64,000 nucleotides of DNA from Limnoperna fortunei. Taxonomy: Eukaryota; Mollusca; Bivalvia; Mytilida; Modiolidae. The stretch is taken from positions 78,716,926-78,780,925 of the forward strand of contig OX104117.1 of assembly GCA_944474755.1 (NCBI GenBank), read 5' to 3'. The translations under genes and the position numbers were made by a program. Positions 21,749 to 32,879 of the stretch are shown here, one piece after another; positions within the stretch are counted from its first letter, which is position 1; each line of letters begins with the position of its first letter. The notes beneath the pieces were generated by a model, which had not been told where the DNA came from, made no database searches, and worked only from the letters and a program-made list of their open reading frames with translations.

Positions 21749-23052
21749 TATCAGTTATATTGGATATCGAACTACATCGACTCAAGCCGTGATGTACTAC
21801 ATCGTCTGAACGACACAAGCCGTGATGTACTACATCGTCTGAACGACACAAGTCGTGATGTACTACATCGTCTGAACGACTCAAGCCGTGATGTACTACA
21901 TCGTCTGAACGACTCGAGCCGTGATGTACTACATCGTCTGAACGACTCGAGCCGTGATGTACTACATCGTCTGAACGACACAAGCCGTGATGTACTACAT
22001 CGTCTGAACGACTCAAGCCGTAATGTACTACATCATCTGAACGATACAAGCCGTGATGTACAACATCGTCTGAACGACACAAGCCGTGATGTACTACATC
22101 GTCTGAACGATTCGAGCCGTGATGTCGTACTACATCGTCTGAACGACACAAGCCGTGATGTACTACATCGTCTGAACGACACAAGACGTGATGTACATGG
22201 TCGTCTGAACGACACAAACCGTGATGTACAACATCGTCTAACCGACACAAACCGTGATACACTACCTAGTCTGAACGACACAAGCCGTGATGTACTACAT
22301 CGTCTGAACGACACAAGCCGTGAAATACAACTTGGTCTGATCGACTTAAGCCGTGATGTACAACATCGTCTGAACGACACAAGCCGTGATGTACAACATC
22401 GTCTGAACGACTCAAGCCGTGATGTACAACATAGTCTGAACGACACAAGCCGTGAAATACAACTTGGTCTGAACGACACAAACCGTGATGTACAACATCG
22501 TCTGAAGAACACAAGCCGTTATGTACTACATCGTCTGAAGGACTCAAGCCGTGATGTACTAAATCGTCTGAACGACTCAAGCCGTGATGTACTACATCGT
22601 CTGAACGACACAAGTCGTGATGTACAACATCGTCTGAACGACTCAAGCCGTGATGTACAACATCGTCTGAACGACACAAGCCGTGATGTACTACATCGTC
22701 TGAACGACTCAAGCCGTGATGTACAACATCGTCTGAACGACACAAGCCGTGATGTACAACATCGTCTGAACGACTCAAGCCGTGATGTACAACATCGTCT
22801 GAACGACACAAGCCGTGATGTACAACATCGTCTGAACGACTCAAGCCGTGATATACAAAATCGTCTAAACGACTCAAGCGTGATGTACAACATCGTCTGA
22901 ACGACTCAAGCCGTGATGTACAACATCGTCTGAACGACACAAACCGTAATGCATGCACTACAAAGTCTGAAATACTCAAGCCGTGATGTTCAACATCGTC
23001 TGAACGACACAAGCCGTGATGTACAAGATCGTTTGAACGACACAATCCGTGA
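21749..23052 (+). repeat. 33-bp minisatellite (about 38 units) with an open 11-residue-repeat frame
   Basis: The unit is 'cgtctgaacgacacaagccg' then 'tgatgtactacat' (33 bp), from about 21773. Since 33 is a multiple of three, several frames stay open. The plus frame reads RLNDTSRDVLH / RLNDSSRDVQH and is uninterrupted from 21749 to the TGA at 22898-22900 (383 codons, no ATG). It includes one in-frame 3-bp insertion. A 1-bp deletion near 22879 closes it. Minus frames (21654-22262, 22266-23045; unit HHGLCRSDDVV) are split. No start codon, no clear acceptor and no known family were found, so I list it as a repeat with possible coding character. Confidence 0.85.
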
Positions 23053-23867
23053 TTGCAATAAAGGTGTTCACTCGTAAGTTAGACTACCCATTATACCCTA
23101 TTGTTACTATCACTTTCTATTAACGTTTGAAACCAACATATTACAGAGTTGTACATGTTGAATTTTCTGTATTTGTCTGTATTGATGCTTTTGTTGTCTT
23201 TTTGAGTTTAAACTTGATTGTAAAATATCTTGTCGTGGTAACTTCTGTTTGATTATTGCCATTCTGTTTACAGTTGACATATGCCCAATCAACGTAATAA
23301 TAAATAATAAGTAATATTATTCAAAGATGAAGAGATACATATCACGAGTTGATGTTAGATTTCCATTGTAAACTGTAGTTTATTTGTTTAACTGTTACTT
23401 AGGTGAGTGGGAGTTAATGCAATATTATTGCTCCGACAGATATAAACTCTCTTATGACTAGTTGTTAACGAAAATTATCATATATCTCGGCGCCACGTTT
23501 TTTTTATTTCAAATTATTTGTTGATATATAACATAATATCAAAGATAAGACGACAAACAACATGTTTAATTATCGCTAGTAATTGGAAATGACAACCCAC
23601 CCCACACCCATATTGATCATTATAGAAGTCACAAACGTTATGCATGTCTAGTGTTGAAAATATACAATCTGTATTTACAGACTAGATGTGGCAGTTTTTA
23701 TACGCTGCATGTATAAGAATAATTTTGTCATAAAAGAAGTATTTTTATACATTTATGACCTTTTGAATAGATCAATATGTTATTTTATGCACACTTAACT
23801 GATGTAATAAATGTTTTATTACACACAGATTGGTTTTCACGAAATTAAGTTTGTCTTTTAACAGTCT
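23053..23867. other. AT-rich stretch, nothing recognised
   Basis: No exon, RNA gene or repeat is supported. A gtaagt lies at 23071, 18 bp after the minisatellite, but is isolated. Confidence 0.45.
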
Positions 23868-24146
23868 GAAAACTTACGCCTCATACTGATACAAATAGCA
23901 TTACAAATTGGTCGTTTAAGAGTACATTGGTAAAAACCTACGCCTAATATCGCTACAAACCTCGTCATGACAATGATCATCTTTTAAAGAAAACACTTAA
24001 TATTGCTACAAACAGCGTCATGAAAATGATCATCTTTTGAAGCCTACACTTAGTATTGTTACAAACAGCGCCATGACAATGATCACTGTATCGAACCTAC
24101 TACAAACATGTTATTTGAAAGCCTACACTTTTTGTTGCTACATACA

Positions 24147-24320
24147 GCGTCCGCAATTGTTCAGCTATAACATGGGAGGAAGGCAGAGAACCATTGCAAT
24201 CCTTTTCAATCAAGATTGGAATCCAGTACACCCTTCCAGCAGTGAGACTAGAACCATCTGCCTCAGTTTGGACAGACCGCGTTATCAAAAGTTATATTAA
24301 CCACTCGGCCACCGAGGACT
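24147..24320 (-). mobile_element. tRNA-derived SINE (minus) inside the ancient array
   Basis: The minus strand has 'cctcggtggccgagtggtta' (A-box region) and 'ggttctagtctcactg' (B-box region), then 'gattccaatcttgattgaa' and a tail ending 'gttatagctgaacaattgcg'. It is the same family as 33691-33946, slightly 3'-shortened. The open frames on both strands here are SINE sequence. Confidence 0.75.
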
Positions 24321-24835
24321 ATAAATTGATACTTACCTCGGAGGTCAATTTACGACGCTAAACAGAAATTTCCGAGTGATGTTTAAATTGATGAAAATTA
24401 TCACTGTTGAAACCCTACTTTCTCCAAACATCGTAAGGAGCACTGTTAACGTTCAAAACCTGATGCTACAAACGGCGTTACGACAATGTTCACTGTTGAA
24501 AACGTACACATTGCATCAAAGCGCCATAACTATGATAATTGTTGAATGATCACTGTTAAAAACCACTTGCTACAAGCATCGCCAGGACAATGATTACTGT
24601 TAAAAATCTACACTTCATAGTCCCATAAATCATGACAATGATCCTTTTTAAAGTTCTTCATTGTTACAAACAGCATTGTGACTATGATTGTTTTTCAAAA
24701 AACCTGCTTTTCATATCACTAAAAAGACTTCTGAAAATGACCCCTGTTGACAACCTACACTTAATGCTGGTACAGTCATGATGATGATTCCTGCTAAAAA
24801 CAGTCATCTCTTATTGATACATAGTTATGACAATG

Positions 24836-24924
24836 GCATCTTCGCTAGCCAAGGGTTACGAACCGATACTCTTATCTTGACGATAGGGGGGACCTGATCG
24901 TAACACTTGGCTAGCGAAGATGTG
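24836..24924. mobile_element. Perfect-stem hairpin element of about 90 bp
   Basis: Arms 'catcttcgctagccaag' and 'cttggctagcgaagatg' are exact complements. The pairing extends weakly inward ('gttacga'/'tcgtaac'), giving about 24-bp stems around a loop of about 35 bp. It sits within the ancient tandem array and lacks coding capacity. It is probably a small MITE. Confidence 0.7.
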
Positions 24925-25024
24925 ACAATGGTCACTGCTGAAACATACTAGCTAAAAACATCATCATTATATTGGTCTTTTAAAAGTCAAATGTACATTT
25001 CACAACCTACATGTACGTTTCAAA

Positions 25025-25275
25025 TTGATGAAAAAGCCAAAAGTAAACCGACAGGACAACAGCAGCTTAAAGTTAAGGGACAATTACAAATCTATTTTTA
25101 GACAAACATATACAACACAAAATGAAAGCCAAAACTTATAAACATTAAATGAGGAACCTGAATCCAATAAAACCATGGGTTGTTAACTCCGGACAAGTAA
25201 GCAGTGCCTGATTCTAATTATACACAGGTCAAGTTATTCATTGTCATTCCTAGGAAAACGTTTAACCCAGTAACA
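25025..25275 (+). repeat. Dispersed repeat R2, copy 2
   Basis: It aligns in order with 1060-1372: 'aagttaagggacaattaca', 'ccaataaaaccatggg', 'acaagtaagcagtgcctg', and 'ttcattgtcattcctaggaa'. A perfect 16-bp palindrome, tatcgtatatacgata, lies just downstream (25306-25321). Confidence 0.55.
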
Positions 25276-26750
25276 AGAAAGACTGCCTATGACTCGCCGA
25301 TGTCTTATCGTATATACGATATGGTTATCCAATAATGACCAATTAATTCATTGTAACGATCATTAAAACTTCTGAATGGATAACATCAACATTGGTACAA
25401 CAAAACCCTATTTATCGATTGCAGAATCTAGCATAAATTTTCAAATGTACATATCATACGCCGGAGCTGCTAGAATGTTACTATCGATGAACGGTAATTT
25501 GACAATATAAGACAAGTCTTTTTCTAGAAGAATGTGCATCTATTTCTAGAAGGTCTTCGTAATAGGCCGACCTAATTATATTCGTAGTGTCAATCTAGCT
25601 TTTGTAGAATGAATGCAAATAATAACCGAATTTAGTATTGTTCAGTGACAAAAGTCATCAATATAGCGTGATATTACGGGTCTTGGTCAGTGTCTTCAAC
25701 AGGCCTTCAAGGAAATCAGCCTCAGTCGGCGAGGAGAGAATACAATTAGTACCCATTGAAATACAAAATTTTGTTGAAAACATGTTCTCCAAAGATGACA
25801 AAAACATACTGTTAATCAGAAAATCTAACATTAATTGACAGGTGTGGTCTTCGGTGCATTTATTTATTATCTGATTCAGAGTCTCTGATGAAGAATTGTG
25901 TTCTTTTATGGCTAGTGACCAGGTATTTAAAACGTTTTCTTCCGTTTTCTTTTGTTGAAAAATTGGCGTTTAATAACATCGGCTGGTTTTAAAAATAGCA
26001 GTGTAGAGCATTGAAAAGTATGTTTTAACGCTATTAAATTCAGAAAGAGTTCCAGACCATAAGATGTTCATTAGATCTTTTAATTTTTTAGTATCCACAT
26101 TTCAATTATGCCCCTGTGTAAGAGGTGTCAAGGGTTTTTTGAAGCCCCGTTTTCATTGCTCTTAAAATAGTGGTCGGCAGTTTTGACAGTGTTTTGATAC
26201 ACTAAGACGATCTTGCTATAAAACGCTCTATGTAATGCTTTTTATGAAGTTTTGTATCCAATACAAAGATTGGAGATCGAATTTTAGATGAAGATTATTG
26301 AATGTCAACACCAATTTGTAATTTTGAAGAATCTCTACTTTCGAAAGTGTATTGAATGTGTAACTAGATTAGCAAAGTGAACTGTCTATTGTTAAACAAT
26401 AAATGTTTCTTGCAGATAAAATAATGTTATTGGGGACTAATCTGCTTGTACAATGACAACATATTTTGTCATTAATGTCTGACATGGCTTTAGCAGCATT
26501 AATATTTCTGAAGATATTTTGAAGAAAGATCGAGCCTGAGTACATGTAGAGAACACACAAACTTCGACAATACTATTAGAAATCCATGTCAAGCACACTT
26601 TGACAATCATCTGATCACTTGCAGATATTACTTACTCCATGTACTAAAATTACGCATCGCCGAGGCCCCAAAATGTAAAAACACGATAAGTTCTTGACAG
26701 GTTTATTCCAAATCAATAAATTACTTCTCAGACGTTCAGTGGTAGTCGTT
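25276..26750. other. AT-rich stretch, nothing recognised
   Basis: No gene or repeat is supported. Small frames at 25638-25838 and 26369-26560 show no motif, and I found no convincing splice sites bounding them. Confidence 0.45.
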
Positions 26751-26755
26751 TATAA

Positions 26756-26875
26756 AGTGCTTGTGGGCCTTTTGGCTAAGATCAAAGTGCAATATCTGTT
26801 CTTATCAGCTTAATATTTGATACGCGCCCCATGTGGGTACTTCGAAATAAAGCGGCATATATTTTTTGTGTTCGT
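26756..26875 (+). pseudogene. U2 snRNA-like copy, probable pseudogene
   Basis: The core 'gggccttttggctaagatca' is followed by 'tatctgttcttatcagctta' and 'atatttgatacg'. This matches the highly conserved 5' half of U2 (stem I and stem IIa). The branch-point recognition segment is changed: where U2 has GUAGUA, the copy reads gcaata, with an extra A just before. Beyond about 26825 only a loose match remains (a hairpin 'gcccca-tgtgggt' and a T-run 'atattttttgtg' at the Sm-site position). The altered branch-site pairing and the decayed 3' half argue for a pseudogene, though a divergent variant is not excluded. Confidence 0.75.
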
Positions 26876-29485
26876 GACATATATTGGGCGCAAAAATAGT
26901 ATTCAGAATTTACCATGTGGAACAGTAACATTTATATTTTCGGAAAAAAAAAACATAACTAAAGTTCCTATCGAGCTTCAACATAACATATGGGAATATC
27001 AAATACTCCGATAATCTGACACTTTATAATCATAAAATTTCCGTCGGCACAAAAATAAATGTCACAAATTATAAAGGAATTTCCTTGTTGTTTAATCCAT
27101 TATGGTAATATATGCATAGACTGATGTGATTCGCTAATACGAAAAAAAAAATTAAGGTTTGCATAATTTTTTTTACTGCATTTAACAACCTCGACAAGTT
27201 GATATTTGAAAGGAAATTAACCGTCTTTTCTACTGTGAATAAATACTATTATGGCAATCACGTGGGTAAGGTTTTTTTCAGTTCTGATGATAACGTTGAG
27301 AAGTAGTTTAAGTCGCTTGCATTTGACATTTTATAGATCCAACAAATTATGGTTATCTTCGTTCTGGATTGGCTGATAGACGTCATGTGGTGACCCACTA
27401 TTTTATACACGTTTAGTAGATTTTATACATGGTCAGTAAGAGTAAGCGTTCTGGGTGACATTGAACACACATAATATAAATGAATTTGCTTGAATTTCAA
27501 TGTTACAAACATGTTTCAGCTATCCAGATAAAAATAGTCGGTGGGAAATAATTGTTGCAGGGGCAGTGTCCTAATACCAGATATACACGACCACGCGCTC
27601 GTCCTATACTTTACCAACCATGAATATCTTATGTCAGTTAGCAAATGCGTCAGAACAAGTACAAAAAACAAATATGGCTTTCACAGGTAGGCAGTATTTG
27701 TTGATGGTGGGTACAAGAAAATGGTGTTTAATAAATGAAGTTTGTTGAAATTATTGTTCAGAGATTATTCAACTTCTAAAAATAATAAATCGGTCGTGTA
27801 CTTATAGTAAGAATACAATATTTAGGACAAGTTCTATTCATCAAAACAATACATGTTTATTCCAACACTACGCTTAGGGGTCGTGTACTTGGAAGGACTT
27901 AGTACAGACTTGTACACGTATCTTTAATATTCTAGAACAAAATCCAACACAGTGACAGTAGCAGTTGTGCTTTCCTTTTTAGAGACTTTGTCTTACTGGT
28001 AATGTGATTTGCTTAAAGATCAAAAACATTTCCTACTTAGACACCGTGTCTAATCAGATTAATAACTTCAAATTCACAACATAGCTGTATTTTGTACTCT
28101 AAGCAAAGGACTACATGCACTCTTAGGAAAAGGAGATTTATTGGCAAATACGATTTAAAATGACAACAATAAAAGCATTCTAAAGTAAGGATAATGGTTG
28201 TGACTTCTGATGCGAAGTCGATGGATTGCTTAGTTTCAAGATCTCTAACATATATTTTAGATTAGTCCAATAATTTGACAGATAATAAGGCTTGATAAAC
28301 GGAAGTTAATTTAGAAACACTAATGAGATGTAATGGGATAATTTATTGGAATGTGCTGCTATTTTTGCTATTTGTTCTAAATTGACTTTAATTCGAAGAT
28401 TAAAATACAAAACAACGACAGCTTGATAAACATTTGTAACCAACGTACAACAACGTTTTCCATTGTGCTTAGAGTAAAGATAACCTATAAGCTCAGCTGA
28501 TATACTAGTATCACTGACTCAGTTCGTCGTTTACATTAGATCGATGACATTTGTTTCCGATTGCAGTTAGAGGGAAAGCATAGGATCCTATTAACTGTTT
28601 TATGCTCGCCACATAATGTTCCAAGCTTGTGTGCTTGTGTGTTATGACCACGTATTTTGGGTTGTAAAATGAATTCTATATACACACCTAGTATAATAAT
28701 CCAAAATTTATATTTAATCCCCCCCCCCCTTAAAAAACAGGTAAAAAATATAAGTCATTGCTAATAAATACATACGTATATGTATAAGTGAGTAAAGAGA
28801 AAACTGAAACAAATAAATAAACAAAACAATGAACAAGTTGGAACAATTTTTTAACAAGGATATCAATGAATGCCTATTCCTACATGTTTGGCGAGTTCCG
28901 TCTAAATTGGGCGGGTGTGTCCCGATGAAATTGTTTGTCGGAAAATAAAACAATGTCTTTTTTTCAATCAATTAAGTAACACTATTTCATCAATATACAT
29001 TCATTGTTCGTTAATTGTTTCTGGGGTTCGTGATACATTGTAACTTTAAATTGGGAATATTTATGTCCAGTATAATGTAGTTCACAAGCGTTTACGCTAA
29101 TATCTCTTTTAAGCCTGTTAGTTAATTCATGGATACCATACTTTATTGTCGTTTTAACATGGGTGGGCATTGTATTCTTGATTTTTTTTTGCCCCGAGCG
29201 ATAGCGATAACGTAACACATTGGTTGGTTAGCTGTTTTAATATCTCAGTGTATGGATCCGCCTAACAATGTAACAGAAATATTATTTAATATAATGAAAA
29301 TTGCAAAAGGTAAGGATTTAATATCGTTCTTCAATAGTAGGGTACAGGTTTAACAGTCTAAAAGGTGTAAAATTATGTATCTTGAGCTTTTAATCCTTTT
29401 TGTCGTGACGGTCGTAGTCTCATAAAATAAAATGTATGCTCACTTCTATACATGCAATATGTTATGAATGTAGGTGTAACATAAT
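26876..29485. other. Gene-free stretch, nothing firmly recognised
   Basis: AT-rich, with scattered short frames. An ATG at about 27621 (reading MNILCQLANASEQVQ) runs into a donor-like cacag|gtaggc after about 22 codons and could be a small exon, but there is no supporting partner. An inverted CCAAT box and a CRE-like agacgtcatg lie near 27370. No gene is called. Confidence 0.4.
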
Positions 29486-29486
29486 A

Positions 29487-29612
29487 AGTCGCAGGTCGGG
29501 GGTTTTCTCCGGGTACTCCGGCTTCTTCCCCCAATAAAAACAGGACGCCATGATATAACTGAAAAATTGCTGAAAGTGGCGTTAAACACCGTTAAACACA
29601 AAAAAAACCAAA
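29487..29612 (+). mobile_element. 5'-truncated SINE tail
   Basis: It carries 'cgcaggtcgggggttttctc' then 'ctccggcttcttcccccaat' and the tail 'gacgccatgatataactgaa' plus 'aaattgctgaaagtggcgtt', ending in an A-rich run. The block order is the same as in 33825-33946. The tRNA head is missing. Confidence 0.75.
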
Positions 29613-30014
29613 CATACATAATAAGTTATCCGTTGTGTGATTACTAAACTGGTAAATATTTAATTAGTTCAGTGATCATCATGTATTGGCCAAGACTACT
29701 ATGTACACATGTATTAGTCGTTCGTTGGAATATGGTAGGTAAATCGATCTGGGTTCTTTAACGCTTTAAATAATGCATAACATATGCATCTTGCACGAAA
29801 CAATAAAAACAAGGTATACGTAAGGATGATCTTTAAATTTACTCAAATCTTGCAGCGCATGTTAATTAAACATGTTGTATCTTGATTTAATGTTTCTGTA
29901 GTGTATAAAATACTTGTTTAAAACAGGACTTGGCGCCATATTTAAGCTTATCTGGATAAAAACTATAACGTAATGTAAAATAAACTGTTGCATTTTTTTT
30001 CAGCAAATTTTCAT

Positions 30015-30080
30015 GTTGATTGATTGAATGACAGTTACTCAACGTCCCGGGAGCAACATTTCAGATATATTCAAAGCGAG
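30015..30080 (-). repeat. R1 tail fragment (minus)
   Basis: The minus strand reads 'tttgaatatatctgaaatgt' then 'tgctcccgggacgttgagta', ending in 'caatcaatcaac'. This corresponds to the R1 3' tail. The remainder of the element is absent. Confidence 0.45.
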
Positions 30081-30299
30081 GAAAAAATGAAAGCAATAAA
30101 GTAAAAACAGATCATTAAATGGGACATTAAATGATACCCTGCCACGTTGCATTGTTTTTAATATTCATGAACACATTTACTGCATTATAAATCAGTCTAT
30201 AGGAACAGCTGAGTATAATAACAGTCCATTTCAGACGAAAATTTTACCCTGACCTCGGACCTATAAAAATAATTTTAAATTGGCCTAACTCGAAACCTA

Positions 30300-30605
30300 A
30301 TTTTGTAGTACTTAACAGCTGTACAACTGTTTTCAAGTAATCTTTTGGTAACTGGCAATCTTTACTCATGAAATAACATATATAATAACAGCTGTGCATT
30401 GTTTTAAGCAAAATCGGTTGCCGTGTTTTCAAGTTATCACTTGGAAACCGTTAACTGTTGACAAAAAAATGAATTATCCAAAACTAAAAATTGGATCGTG
30501 CTGAAAATGGAAGCAGCTGTGCAAGATTAAACATAAGCGTTTTCAAATTAATCTGGAAACCACCAAGGCATAGACAGACAGATGGACGGACGGACGGACA
30601 CTCAT
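30300..30605 (+). repeat. Diverged repeated block with (gacg)n run
   Basis: Three loose copies of an 'aacagctgtgca'...'ttttcaagt.atc..ttggaaacc' block occur near 30317, 30390 and 30520. They are followed by 'agacagacagatggacggac' (30571-30600). Repeated blocks followed by a gacg-type microsatellite resemble the element at 13270-13562 in layout. The frame 30491-30676 lies in this repeat. Confidence 0.45.
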
Positions 30606-32040
30606 ATCCATACAGAGGTATCACAAGAGGAAAGGAAATGGACCAACGTACAATGGCAGAACTCGACAGTCACTGAAAAAAGTCCGATTTCCTTGGAAAG
30701 AACAAAGAATTAATTTTCATAATATTTTTCTAGTTATTTGATATGTATATTAAAATGGTCTTTTTTCTATTTGAGCAAGAGCTTTGCACTTCCAATCGCT
30801 TTAGCCAGTATGATCTTCGGTCGAGCTTTTCTTATAAAAAGAAGACAACCCATCCCTTCAACAAGAAAGTCTCTTCTATCTGGATAAATTGGAAGCTCTG
30901 CCATGTTGCATTCCAAACATAAATAATGAACTAGCGTTAATAATTATAAAGTCCCATACAATACTTCTTAATCAAATTATCTATTGTGTTCCTTTAAGAT
31001 TTATATTATAACATGTTACTGCAGATTCAAGAAGCTGAAACGGAGAATTTACGTTCGTAACAATAACAATGTGAAAACATTTTGCTAGTATATAATGTCC
31101 CTGGTATAACCAATTAAGATGTCAGAACATTTAGTCAGTTTTAAGATTCCTAACAAGAACAGGAAAATAAATTTTATCTGCGAAAATGCAAATCAATCAT
31201 GCCAAATTTGGATGTCAGGATATAAGCTTAAAGGGCATATTTTAATGCTTCCCCAACGATTACGTCAGTTTGCTTTAATTGTTTGATATTTTTTAAATTT
31301 ATTTTTGTATTCTTGTTTCAATGCATACACTACGTCAATGGATAATCAGTTTCCGTCATCAGTTATAGCTACAACTTAACATCCTTTATAATTCTTTTCG
31401 TTCTGCAAGCAACAAATCAATGGCCCCAACAATTAATAGTTTCGAGGAAAGCTATAATTGATAACGACTAACTCAATTGCATAATGTCGGAAATAGTTGT
31501 CATTACAACCACTTCAGCAATTATGGGACATGACACTGCTGAATTTAATGCTTCCCAACCATCAAATGTCAGCTTGGCAGGAAACACATCACAGAATTGC
31601 AATATTTACATGTTTCATATCTACTTAATAATGTTTCTTTATTTTATCCCTAATATTCAAACCGCCTGACCTGTGTGGAAAACATATATGTAGTCACAAT
31701 TGAATATACGATTCTCATATTAAGTTCATTTGTTTAAAAAAATACCGGGGCGTGGCCAATTGAAAGAACTCTCTTCGAAACTGGCTATTTTCTTCGTTAC
31801 ATGTAAATAAACGCGTGATCGTTCGTCGGCGTTCAATCTCCATCGGTTACCGAAATAAAAAGTAACAAAAAATCCGACAATTGAAGTGGAACACTTAACA
31901 TTACCTAAATACTGGAAAAAAGTCAGCAGTGTTACCGTATTAGTACGTCCTTATGTAAACTACAGCGACGCCTATCAGGAATAAAATTTAACGCCTAATA
32001 ATGGGGTGTTCCCTTGCATGCCAACATTTTTAAAATCACA
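30606..32040. other. Gene-free stretch
   Basis: No coding segment is supported. Near 31746 a ggggcgtggccaatt segment combines a GC-box/KLF-like site with a CCAAT box, followed by a CpG-containing stretch to about 31870. This could be promoter-like, but no gene was found downstream. Confidence 0.35.
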
Positions 32041-32257
32041 TAATTAAGTTTTGTTGTTTTAGTGGTTACAAAGGGGTACAACAAGGGGTGTAGGTATAAT
32101 CATAGGTAAAAATAACCTTATTTTTACAGAAAATGGTGAATTTTAAAATTGTAAAATTACCTGTATTTAGAACTTATTATTTTTATGTTATTTAGGTAAA
32201 AATGAAAAATAAATAAATAAATTAGTTAATGTTTTAATTTTGTTAAAAAGTGATTGA

Positions 32258-32265
32258 TATAAATA
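32258..32265 (+). promoter_or_regulatory. TATA box upstream of the FLYWCH/MULE remnant
   Basis: TATAAATA followed by 'cccc' lies 39-46 bases before the ATG at 32304, a normal position for an RNA polymerase II core promoter with a very short leader. Confidence 0.5.
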
Positions 32266-32303
32266 CCCCTACTGAATACTGTTAGCATAATTCAAAGTTA
32301 ATC

Positions 32304-32864
32304 ATGGCTAGGGCACAGTTGATCTTTAAGTACATACCCAACAGACTAGGAGGCAACAACTTAGCCTTCAATGGCTATCTTTTCCGGGTAAAGACTACCC
32401 GTGGTGACAGAACGTACTGGACTATCAACACTAAGAATGACACTATTACGGGACTAGGACTGCACCTACACATTCACCTGCAGACAAAGCAAAAATTGTA
32501 GCCAAAGACATAGTGCACTTTTAATCGACAAAATGCTAGAAAGAAGTAAGCTTGAAGACGACGATTCGATACAAGTTGTTGAGATGATACCGACATTCAA
32601 CTTTGCAAAATCAATATTGTACAGAGCCCGACGCAAACAGATACAATTACAGACATCCAGCTTGAGCGAACAGTCAACGGAATCGACGCAGTCAAGGAGA
32701 TAACCCGTATTCAACTTCAGGCCGGCGGAACCCAAAGACCCAGACCCAAAAAGTACCGAACCATCGACAACTACATCAGCATATTGAAGGACAGACCCGC
32801 CAACAACACCAGCGACCTCATGGAATATGTGGATGCCGTGTCACAGCTACTACATCTTGAATAA
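32304..32864 (+). pseudogene. FLYWCH-type N-terminus of a MULE-like transposase, frameshifted and internally deleted
   Basis: The first frame starts MARAQLIFKYIPNR, then GGNNLAFNGYLFRV and RGDRTYW, the first half of a FLYWCH zinc-binding domain (G-x-x-x-L-x-x-x-G-x-x-F/Y, then YW). The expected Cys and His of the second half are not in this frame. A second frame gives THSPADKAKIVAKDIVH, the usual H-x-H-x-P segment. A third gives LEDDDSIQVV and FNFAKSILYRARRKQI, and a fourth DIQLERTVNGID. These pieces are in the right order for the N-terminal region of FLYWCH-MULE proteins as I know them. The last frame then runs on to RPRPKKYRTIDNYIS and a TAA at 32862. The central DDE domain is absent, so an internal deletion joining N- and C-terminal parts is inferred. 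A polyA signal overlaps the stop (32860-32865). Confidence 0.65.
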
Positions 32865-32879
32865 AAACTAAATAGACTT

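Larger units (their letters stand above)
23868..24960. repeat. Ancient diverged tandem array, about 55-60-bp period, split by two insertions
   Basis: Degenerate repeats of the form 'cctacacttaatattgctac', 'aaacagcgtcatgacaatga', 'tcactgttgaaa' recur about every 55-60 bases. The best copies are at 23930-24110 and 24440-24820. The array is interrupted by a SINE (24147-24320) and a hairpin element (24836-24924), after which one more partial unit follows. The divergence shows that it predates both insertions. Confidence 0.65.

Noticed and set aside
21654..23045. Minus-strand proteins with HHGLCRSDDVV repeats
   Set aside because: Shadow frames of the 33-bp array. They are split at about 22263, whereas the plus frame is continuous and has the more protein-like repeat.
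27621..27687. Small first exon (MNILCQLANASEQVQ) ending at cacag|gtaggc
   Set aside because: No partner exon or recognised protein; probably chance.
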